Part shown: positions 21,991-27,482 of the stretch, piece by piece
Position numbering within the stretch: position 1 is the first letter of the stretch
Layout: every line of letters starts with the position of its first letter
Assembly: GCA_002344525.1 (NCBI GenBank)
Contig: DDTJ01000052.1
Location: forward strand, 1-27,736
Origin: Akkermansiaceae bacterium UBA2367
Lineage (GTDB): Bacteria > Verrucomicrobiota > Verrucomicrobiia > Verrucomicrobiales > DEV007
Direction of reading: 5' to 3'
DNA length: 27,736 bases
Notes under the pieces: generated by a model
The model's input: the letters and a program-made list of their open reading frames with translations, nothing else
The model's database searches: none
What the model was told of the DNA's origin: nothing
Translations under genes and position numbers: made by a program

Positions 21991-22287
21991 ATGCTCGCTG
22001 TCGTCGTCACCATCGTCTGCCATCCCGACAAGATCGGGGAAATGATCGCCGCCCTCGAAGGGAACGCGTCCCATTCCCGCCACGAGCCGGACTGCCTGAA
22101 GTGGGAATGGTCCCAGCACATCGAGGACCCGACCCGCTTCGCCATCTACGAGCTTTACACGGATCGCGAGGCCTTCGCCACGCACAAGGCGAGCGACCAT
22201 TTCGCCGCTTGGGTCGAGGCGAGCACGCCCTGCATCCGGGAGAAGGTGGCGGGGCAGTATGAGGTGAAAGGCGCGGATATCCGGTGA
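21991..22287 (+). CDS. Antibiotic biosynthesis monooxygenase (ABM) domain protein, quinol monooxygenase-like
   Basis: A 98-residue ferredoxin-like alpha/beta-barrel protein. The pattern MLAVVVTIVCHPDKIGEMIAAL, SRHEPDCLKWEW, DPTRFAIYELYTDREAFATHKASDHFAAW is that of the ABM family, with the conserved E-x-x-C region, the ELY strand and the H-x-x-S-x-H-F signature. Relatives such as YgiN oxidise quinols without a cofactor, but many small ABM proteins have no known substrate. Start 21991 fits the promoter-like sequence; an earlier in-frame ATG at 21970 would add seven residues outside the domain. Confidence 0.88.
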   Translation: MLAVVVTIVCHPDKIGEMIAALEGNASHSRHEPDCLKWEWSQHIEDPTRFAIYELYTDREAFATHKASDHFAAWVEASTPCIREKVAGQYEVKGADIR

Positions 22288-22304
22288 GCTGCGAACGGCG
22301 AAGG

Positions 22305-22518
22305 GCACCCCGGTTTGCCGCCTGTTCCCGCGGATTCGGTCGAGTCGGCGTTCTTGACGCTTTGCGAGTCGATGATGAGGAAGCCCATCCTCTCCTTGGC
22401 CCGTCAGCACGCCTGTCGTCGGCGACCAGTTTTTTAAAAGACCCACGCCAGCAGGGCAATCCGCTTTCCCGGTCAACCTGGGTCCGCCAGTGGTTGTAGA
22501 CGGTCTGCCACTTGGGGT
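22305..22518 (-). pseudogene. Remnant of an IS5-family transposase
   Basis: Two fragments in different frames on the minus strand. The first (about 22480-22518) encodes PKWQTVYNHWR, a signature of the N-terminal part of IS5-type transposases. The second (about 22305-22388) encodes MGFLIIDSQSVKNADSTESAG, which carries the first Asp of the DDE catalytic triad. The frame is broken between them and both ends are missing, so this is a dead relic. It explains most of the 314-bp gap after the monooxygenase gene. Confidence 0.75.
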
Positions 22519-22605
22519 ATCCGAATCACCGTAGCACAGCCATCCTGGCTGCGCTGTATCGCAGGCATCATGCCTGCGCCAAGGGTCATTCGGATAGACC
22601 CCTAA
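22517..22605. repeat. Dispersed-type repeat with two hairpins and inverted ends
   Basis: The ends GGGGTATCCGAAT and ATTCGGATAGACCCC are imperfect inverted repeats. Inside are two compact hairpins: CAGCCA with TGGCTG (22537-22551, extending to 22533-22555) and GCAGGCA with TGCCTGC (22561-22577), each with a 3-base loop. It abuts the transposase relic at the point where that relic breaks off, so it may be an insertion. The left boundary is approximate. Confidence 0.65.
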
Positions 22606-23318
22606 ACAGATCCCCGCCGGACCGCCTCTCTCGTCCGTTGATCACTCATCCAAGTGAAAAGGATGACCCAGAGCGAGAGGGCGAGAGCGTAGAGCGGGAT
22701 TTGCAGCAGCCCCGGCAGGGAGTAGAGCGCCACGACGATGGGGAGCCACACGCCCCAGTTTGCGATGAGGGCGGGCAGGATGGATCGCCGGTAGAATCCG
22801 GGGGTAAAGAATCCCGGCAACGCGCTCCGCCGGAAGCCCGCCTCGCGCCAGTCGTAGAGGATCACGGCCATGGGCGCGGCGATCAGGGGGCAGTAGAGGA
22901 GCATATCGACGAGGACCTTTTTCACGACCGTGGCGGCCTCCGCGCCGTCGCCGAACCAAGTCGCCTGCATGCGGTAGAGGAAATCCACCTGCATCCCGCT
23001 CCAGCCCCAGAAGGCGGTGGCGAAGATCAGGTTGCCGAGGTTCCGCCGCGTCGCGCGTCCGCGCTGGAAGACGAGGATGCGCAGCAGTTCGGGCGCGACC
23101 GCCCCCGCGAGGACGCCGGAGAGGGCCGAGTAGGCATAGCCCCAGCGCCCCTTCGCCTCCGCGAGGGCGTCGAAGACCGGGCGCGAGGCGGGAAGGAAGT
23201 AGTAGGCCAGCACCGTCCCGACCATCGCCGCTTGGACGAGGAAGCCGGGGAGGAGGTTCGCACGCGCCGCGCGAAGGCCAGCACGCCAAGGGGCTTCGAG
23301 GGAGGAGGAGGGCGGCAT
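22602..23318 (-). CDS. Integral membrane protein, possibly Mpv17/PMP22-like
   Basis: A 238-residue membrane protein with about five hydrophobic segments. The central and C-terminal parts follow the Mpv17/PMP22 pattern: an R..R...G....F..W..M..FLYR segment (about 88-118), TVVKKVLVDMLLYCPLIAAP (about 130-150), and late NWGVWLPIVVALYSLPGLLQIPLYALALSLWVILFTWMS (about 195-232), where Mpv17 proteins have NW.VWP...F..vP...R........W...LS. I made this match by eye, so it is tentative; a role in transport across the membrane is not established here. The first 50 or so codons and upstream DNA are duplicated at 24484-24636 and 26917-27123. ATG at 23318 is used; the 5' sequence is GC-rich with no clear ribosome-binding site. 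Confidence 0.68.
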   Translation of the reverse strand: MPPSSSLEAPWRAGLRAARANLLPGFLVQAAMVGTVLAYYFLPASRPVFDALAEAKGRWGYAYSALSGVLAGAVAPELLRILVFQRGRATRRNLGNLIFATAFWGWSGMQVDFLYRMQATWFGDGAEAATVVKKVLVDMLLYCPLIAAPMAVILYDWREAGFRRSALPGFFTPGFYRRSILPALIANWGVWLPIVVALYSLPGLLQIPLYALALSLWVILFTWMSDQRTREAVRRGSV

Positions 23319-23363
23319 GGAGGGAAAGCGTCACCGGTAGCATCGTTCGGCGCGTCGTCGAGG
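23161..23363 (-). repeat. Copy A of the repeated gene-5'-end segment (intact parent or template)
   Basis: This stretch spans the upstream DNA and first ~50 codons of the Mpv17-like gene. It recurs, nearly identical, at 24484-24636 (copy B) and 26917-27123 (copy C), all in the same orientation. Only here does it run into a full-length gene. Confidence 0.85.
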
Positions 23364-23480
23364 GGATGCGATGGGCGGAAGGTTTCCTGGGATTTTCAAC
23401 TTCCTCTCTGCGGCCCGTTTCGACACCGGCGCTAAAATCCGTGAGACCCTCGACCGGAACTCGTGATAGCTTCGGGGCGC

Positions 23481-24263
23481 ATGAACCCCGCTTGGATCCA
23501 CGCCTTCAAGTCCCTCTACTACCTCAAGATCGCCTTGCTCCCCGGCTTCGCGGTGGTCGGATACTTCATCGTCACGACGGGCTGGCGCTGGCTCGACGAG
23601 GAGCAGGCGGTCACGAACGCCGCCCTCGGGCTTCCGGCGGTGCCCCCCCTTGCCGCCGTTTTCTCCGCGACGGTGATGATCTTCTCGAGCGTCCTCTATT
23701 TTGTCATCCTCAATCTCGCCCGGGCTCCGGCGAATGCGGTCGCGCTCGTCCTCGGGGTGCTCCAGTTGCCGGTTCTGCTGATCCTCTGCCGCTACCTTTT
23801 CGGAGGCGAATTCGGCTTCTGGCGGTCGAGCGTGACCGCGCTGCTGCTGGAGATGAACGCGCTGCTGCTCGCCGTCGTGGCCGTGAAATGGATCGCCAAG
23901 GGGACGATCTCGGGATCCGGGCTTGGCGCTTCCTCGACCGAGACGATCTTGACGGGCTACCTTGTCGCCTCGCTCCTGCTGCTGAACGCGACCACCTACG
24001 GCCGCCTTTTCTGGCAGGATGTCCTCTCGCTCGGTCTCGTCGGACGATGCGTCCTCGGGGGCGCCGCCCTGCTGGCGGTCTGGGGATACTGCCGTTCGTT
24101 CCGCGAGATCGGAACGGAGGGCGGCGAGGCGGCCCGTATCCTCGGGGCCGAGACCGTCAGCGGCATCGTCCTCGTGCCGACCTGGGGCATGCTGATCTTC
24201 GTCTATCCGCTCTGTCCGGTGGTCCGGATCGTGATCGCGGCGGTCGAGGCGATGAGGAAATGA
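23481..24263 (+). CDS. Multi-pass membrane protein of unknown function (260 aa)
   Basis: About seven hydrophobic segments (near residues 17-36, 53-77, 85-104, 114-135, 153-173, 183-203 and 228-250), separated by short polar loops. There is no signal peptide beyond the first segment, and I do not recognise a named family. It begins MNPAWIHAFKSLYYLK and ends VRIVIAAVEAMRK. The gene is divergent from the Mpv17-like gene. A weak promoter-like pair, GTGAGA and TGATAG (23441-23446 and 23464-23469), ends 11 nt before the ATG at 23481, without a Shine-Dalgarno sequence. Its codon use matches the GC-rich core genome, unlike the following restriction island. Confidence 0.7.
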   Translation: MNPAWIHAFKSLYYLKIALLPGFAVVGYFIVTTGWRWLDEEQAVTNAALGLPAVPPLAAVFSATVMIFSSVLYFVILNLARAPANAVALVLGVLQLPVLLILCRYLFGGEFGFWRSSVTALLLEMNALLLAVVAVKWIAKGTISGSGLGASSTETILTGYLVASLLLLNATTYGRLFWQDVLSLGLVGRCVLGGAALLAVWGYCRSFREIGTEGGEAARILGAETVSGIVLVPTWGMLIFVYPLCPVVRIVIAAVEAMRK

Positions 24264-24369
24264 CGGGTGCCGGAGCGGTTCCCCGATCGCCCCCCGGCTC
24301 AGACCGCCGCCGAGCATTTTCATTCCGTAGCGGACCCGATTGGGCATGGTGCCGAGGGCTGCGAAAAGG

Positions 24370-24452
24370 GAGCGCGGACACTCCTGTCCGCACCTTGAAT
24401 CCACCCGCTTTCTGCCTCCTTCCGATGCGGGCAGGAGTGCCCGCGCTCCTCT
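24370..24452. repeat. REPIN-like pair of GCGGACA-family hairpins in inverted orientation
   Basis: The first hairpin is GCGGACA (24374-24380), CTCC loop, TGTCCGC (24385-24391). The second is GCGGGCA (24427-24433), GGAG loop, TGCCCGC (24438-24444). Flanking AGCGCGG and CCGCGCT show that the second is an inverted copy of the first. This two-hairpin inverted layout is that of REPINs. It occupies part of the 376-bp gap between the membrane protein and the restriction gene; the rest of that gap is copy B below and unremarkable DNA. Confidence 0.75.
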
Positions 24453-24483
24453 CTCCCGCTTGCCTTCGTGCCGGGAGGCTTTG

Positions 24484-24636
24484 GCGAGGGCGTCGAAGGC
24501 CGGGCGCGAGGCGGGAAGGAAGCAGTAGGCCAGCACCGTCCCGATCATCGCCGCTTGGACGAGGAAGCCGGGGAGGAGGTTCGCACGCCAAGGGGCTTCG
24601 GGGAGGGGGAAGGCGGCACCGGTAGCACCGTTCGGA
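24484..24636 (-). repeat. Copy B of the repeated gene-5'-end segment (decayed)
   Basis: Nearly identical to 23161-23363 but with two deletions: 21 bp between GCACGC direct repeats, and 16 bp that remove the ATG. It ends three bases before the stop codon of the restriction endonuclease gene, so it marks the left edge of the restriction-modification island. Like copy C it is preceded by GGCTTNGGCGAGGG, which copy A lacks. Confidence 0.85.
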
Positions 24637-24639
24637 AAA

Positions 24640-25542
24640 TCAATTGAATCCCGGATAGCGTCCGTCTTGGCCCCTTCCGTATGGCAGCAAGTCGCGGTCA
24701 AAGTATACGAGATCCATCTCGTTGAACACCCTCGTCTTTATCACGGCCGTCTTCCCGGAATCACCGTCTGTATTGCTGATATCGAAATCGCCCTCTTTAA
24801 TTTGGCCGACTTTGACCTCCCAAATAAACACCTTCTCCCCCCGGTTCTCCTTGCCCGATGTGAATCGTCCCGATTCATCGCACAGGACATATCTGAATGT
24901 TATGTAGTTTCCTGCTTTGGGGAGGTGTCCTTTGGGTTTGTTTTTCTCCAGTGCGACCTTGATTTCAAGATTGTTGTAATCAGGGCTTTGCGGAATCAGA
25001 TCCGGGTATGCGTGGGGACGGTTTCTTCGATACAGGCCGTTTGAAGCCGCCGCCAAACCGGCACCAAGAAGGCTGCCGATCATCGATGAGAGATTGGCCA
25101 GTTCAACCAGTCGGGCCATCGGCTCGGCCCCGTGGGCGACCAATTGTTGGTCGATCGTATCCAGAGTATTGTAGCACTCGATTATCGCGGAACGCACGGC
25201 ATCAACGGACAGGCCCAAGCAATTCCTCAAAGCCAGGCTATTGCGAAAATTCCCGATTGGCGCCTCGCGCCTCGACAAAAAATCTTCGCTGATCTTTCCT
25301 GAAACCGCAGCTTCCTCCGCTTTTCGAATGAGAGCGGAAAGAGGCATCCCCAGTGCTTCGGCAATCTGAAGGGCTGCTTCGACGGTAGGGCAGCGTTCAC
25401 CTCTTTCATACAGGCCTAAGGTCGTTCGATGAAGTCCTGTTGCTGCTGCGAGCTGCTCATAGTTCAACCCCTTGGCTTCTCGCTCGATGCGAAGGACCTT
25501 GATGAGAGCCTTGAGAACGGGGTTGGGAGGCGAATCGCTCAT
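24640..25542 (-). CDS. ApaLI-like type II restriction endonuclease with fused N-terminal HTH domain
   Basis: A 300-residue protein. Residues about 10-72 form an Xre-type helix-turn-helix (LNYEQLAAATGLHRTTLGLYERGER in the core), the DNA-binding fold of controller proteins. Residues about 140-295 match the ApaLI-type endonuclease family: NLSSMIGSLLGAGLAAAS, then NRPHAYPDL, EIKVALEKNKPKGHLPKAGNY and IWEVKVG.....DFDISNTDGDSGKTAV. The PD-(D/E)xK catalytic core is visible as P180-D181 and E193-I194-K195. ApaLI cuts GTGCAC; whether this protein has that specificity is not known. It is divergent from a C5 methyltransferase (54 bp between starts), the standard arrangement for protection of the host. 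Base composition is less GC-rich than the surroundings, a sign of transfer. The HTH may regulate the pair through the palindromes in the gap. Confidence 0.85.
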   Translation of the reverse strand: MSDSPPNPVLKALIKVLRIEREAKGLNYEQLAAATGLHRTTLGLYERGERCPTVEAALQIAEALGMPLSALIRKAEEAAVSGKISEDFLSRREAPIGNFRNSLALRNCLGLSVDAVRSAIIECYNTLDTIDQQLVAHGAEPMARLVELANLSSMIGSLLGAGLAAASNGLYRRNRPHAYPDLIPQSPDYNNLEIKVALEKNKPKGHLPKAGNYITFRYVLCDESGRFTSGKENRGEKVFIWEVKVGQIKEGDFDISNTDGDSGKTAVIKTRVFNEMDLVYFDRDLLPYGRGQDGRYPGFN

Positions 25543-25551
25543 CTGAGACGA

Positions 25552-25567
25552 TTGTCACGCTTGACAA
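25552..25567. promoter_or_regulatory. Palindrome 1 between the restriction and modification genes (probable operator)
   Basis: TTGTCA, four bases, TGACAA: perfect 6-bp arms. It overlaps the -35 TTGACA of the methyltransferase promoter (25561-25566) and a possible -10, GACAAT on the minus strand (25551-25556), that ends 8 nt before the endonuclease ATG. A bound HTH protein could block both genes. Confidence 0.6.
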
Positions 25568-25589
25568 CGAGCGTCACCGTGACAATAGT
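25561..25589 (+). promoter_or_regulatory. Predicted promoter of the methyltransferase gene (leaderless)
   Basis: A perfect TTGACA (25561-25566), a 17-bp spacer and AATAGT (25584-25589). The -10 ends 7 nt before the GTG at 25597, so transcription would begin on or next to the start codon. No ribosome-binding sequence lies in between. Confidence 0.55.
25573..25583. promoter_or_regulatory. Palindrome 2 between the restriction and modification genes (probable operator)
   Basis: GTCAC-C-GTGAC, perfect 5-bp arms, in the spacer of the methyltransferase promoter. Its centre lies 18-19 bp from that of palindrome 1, and the outer half-sites ATTGTCAC (25551-25558) and GTGACAAT (25579-25586) are also exact inverted repeats. 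Tandem operators of this kind are typical of controller-protein regulation. Confidence 0.55.
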
Positions 25590-25596
25590 CTCCACC

Positions 25597-26811
25597 GTGA
25601 GCGCGATTTTCGATCTTTTTTGTGGAACCGGTGGTTTTTCCGCGGGATTTACGGCGGCGAACCCAAGCAGGTTTCGAGCTGTTCTGGGAATCGACATTTT
25701 GAAGGACTCTTTGGAGACATTTTCGGCGAATCATCCGCATGCTCACGCGCTCAAACAGGACATTCGCACGGTTTCCTGCGCTGACATCGAGCGGTTGACC
25801 GGCATCCGGAGGGGGCGTCTCGGAGTGCTCGTTGGAGGCCCCCCCTGCCAAGGATTTTCCTCGATACGTCCATTTAGATCAAGCAATGAAGACGATCCTA
25901 GAAACACATTGTTTGAGCAATTTGCCAACTTCGTGAATTACTTTCGCCCCCCCGTCTTTGTCATGGAGAACGTGGTCGGATTGGCGACGCACCAAGGGGG
26001 CGACACCATCGAGCAGATCGAAGAGTGCTTTGCTTCCGCTGGGTACGATTGCGAATGGAGGATCTTGAATGCCGCCCACTTCGGCGTTCCCCAGAAAAGG
26101 GAGAGGTTGATCCTTATCGGAGCGGAACGAGGCATCAAAATCGTCTTCCCAAGGCATACCCATTCTTGCCATGGCTCAACCATCGGGCATCGGAACAAAG
26201 AGAGAATGCACCTGCCGGAGGATTTGCCCCTCTTCCGTCAGCAGGACTCCCTGTCCGAAGCCGTGTCTGTGATGGACGCCATCGATGATCTTCCGGCCAT
26301 TGACTCAGGTGGCTCGGCTGAGAGATATGAACGCCCTGCCCGGAACGCTTACCAACGCGAAAGGCGTTCCCGCCGTGGTGTCCTGACCCTGCATGACAGC
26401 ACCCGGCACACTCCCAAAATGCTTGAGATCATCAGGCATTCGGGTCCCAACATTTCGTACATCCCGAAGCACCTGATCTCATCGGGATTCAGCTCATGCT
26501 ATTCTCGTCTCGCCGGAGACGAGCCCAGCGTCACGATCACGGTGAATTTTGTGCATCCGGCATCGAACCGGTGCATTCATCCGGTGGCGGATCGCGCGTT
26601 GACGCCTCGTGAAGGAGCGAGGCTTCAGTCCTTCGACGACGATTTTGTCTTCTGCGGAACTCGTTCTCAGATCGTCAAACAGATTGGCAACGCGGTGCCT
26701 CCGCTTCTGGGGAGGGCGATTGGACAGGCAGTGGCAACGATGCTTGGAGAAGCGGCCACGCCGGGCAAGGCGCTGGAGCCAACATCGCTTCGCGCCATGG
26801 CCCAGCGTTGA
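25597..26811 (+). CDS. DNA (cytosine-5-)-methyltransferase of the restriction-modification pair
   Basis: A 404-residue C5-cytosine methyltransferase, which transfers a methyl group from S-adenosylmethionine to cytosine within a DNA target. All major motifs are present: I, FDLFCGTGGFSAGF (5-18), for cofactor binding; IV, GGPPCQGFSS, with catalytic C84; VI, MENV (123-126); VIII, QKRERLILIG (166-175); a target-recognition region from about 190 to 340; and X, GNAVPP (364-369). GTG at 25597 was chosen because motif I must lie a few residues from the start and because the predicted transcript begins there; an in-frame GTG at 25579 is the alternative. It should protect the site cut by the divergent endonuclease. 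The C-terminal 20 residues extend beyond the family core. Confidence 0.93.
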   Translation: MSAIFDLFCGTGGFSAGFTAANPSRFRAVLGIDILKDSLETFSANHPHAHALKQDIRTVSCADIERLTGIRRGRLGVLVGGPPCQGFSSIRPFRSSNEDDPRNTLFEQFANFVNYFRPPVFVMENVVGLATHQGGDTIEQIEECFASAGYDCEWRILNAAHFGVPQKRERLILIGAERGIKIVFPRHTHSCHGSTIGHRNKERMHLPEDLPLFRQQDSLSEAVSVMDAIDDLPAIDSGGSAERYERPARNAYQRERRSRRGVLTLHDSTRHTPKMLEIIRHSGPNISYIPKHLISSGFSSCYSRLAGDEPSVTITVNFVHPASNRCIHPVADRALTPREGARLQSFDDDFVFCGTRSQIVKQIGNAVPPLLGRAIGQAVATMLGEAATPGKALEPTSLRAMAQR

Positions 26812-26916
26812 CCTTGGGTGGGTCCATCCCTTTCAAATCCGACCAGCCCCGTCCCTCAATTGCCTCCCGCAACTCAACCCCACGCCACCCCAACCGCCGC
26901 CCGCCGGAAGGCTTCG

Positions 26917-27123
26917 GCGAGGGCGTCGAAGACCGGGCGCGAGGCGGGAAGGAAGTAGTAGGCCAGTACCGTCCCGACCATCGCCGCTTGGACGAGGAAG
27001 CCGGGGAGGAGGTTCACACGCGCCGCACGAAGGCCGGCACGCCAAGGGGCTTCGGGGGAGGGGGAAGGCGGCATGGAGGGAGAGGGGCACCTGTAGCATG
27101 GTTCGGCGGGTCGTCGAGGGGGA
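26917..27123 (-). repeat. Copy C of the repeated gene-5'-end segment
   Basis: About 200 bp nearly identical to 23161-23363, including the ATG and upstream DNA, but cut off after about 50 codons. It carries the same GGCTTNGGCGAGGG join as copy B. It begins about 105 bp after the methyltransferase stop, in the 365-bp gap before the antitoxin gene, and marks the right edge of the island. The 26812-26900 stretch shows nothing else. Confidence 0.85.
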
Positions 27124-27176
27124 TGGAGGGCTATTCGCGCTCGACAATCCGCCGGGGCGTCCGTATCTTCGCAGGT

Positions 27177-27413
27177 ATGACCGTCGCCCTTCCTCCAGCA
27201 CTCAGCCAGCTTGTCGGTAGGCTGGTTCTCACGGGACGCTACACCGATGAAGGCGAGGTGGTTCGCGAAGCGCTTCGGATGCTCGAACGACAGGAGTTCG
27301 ATGAATCCCCCGCCTTGGAGGCGGCGATTCTTGAGGGTGTCCATGCGCCCCATGTTCCCTACGACGCCTCCGTGCTGGAACGCATCCGGCGGAACGCCCG
27401 TGCTCAGGCATGA
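27177..27413 (+). CDS. ParD-like type II antitoxin
   Basis: A 78-residue protein with the ParD ribbon-helix-helix layout: an N-terminal strand MTVALPPALSQLVGRLVLTGRYTDEGEVVREALRMLERQE (about 1-40), which should bind DNA as a dimer, then an acidic C-terminal part (DESPALEAAILEGV...) that would wrap the toxin. The pattern GRYTDEGEVVREALRMLE is a clear ParD signature. The ATG at 27177 is supported by the family start. Its stop overlaps the next start as ATGA (27410-27413), the usual antitoxin-toxin coupling. The toxin that follows is truncated, so this is now an orphan antitoxin. Confidence 0.88.
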   Translation: MTVALPPALSQLVGRLVLTGRYTDEGEVVREALRMLERQEFDESPALEAAILEGVHAPHVPYDASVLERIRRNARAQA

Positions 27414-27466
27414 GCGTCGAGGTCTTCATCTCCGCCAGAACGGAGCAGGATGCGGCCTTGCGGTAG
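27410..27466 (+). pseudogene. Truncated ParE-like toxin (18 codons)
   Basis: The reading MSVEVFISARTEQDAALR ends at TAG (27464-27466). The VEVFISARTEQDAA segment resembles the first strand and helix of RelE/ParE toxins, which are normally about 95-100 residues. The stop lies 17 bp before an IS1595-family element at 27483, whose insertion removed the rest. No functional toxin can be made from this locus. Confidence 0.75.
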
Positions 27467-27482
27467 TGGTGGTATTTGGAGA

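Noticed and set aside
26917..27123. A membrane-protein gene on the minus strand before the antitoxin
   Set aside because: The start and first ~50 codons match the Mpv17-like gene, but the frame then leaves the homologous sequence; it is a truncated repeat copy.
27410..27466. Functional ParE toxin
   Set aside because: Only 18 codons remain before the stop, far short of the family length.
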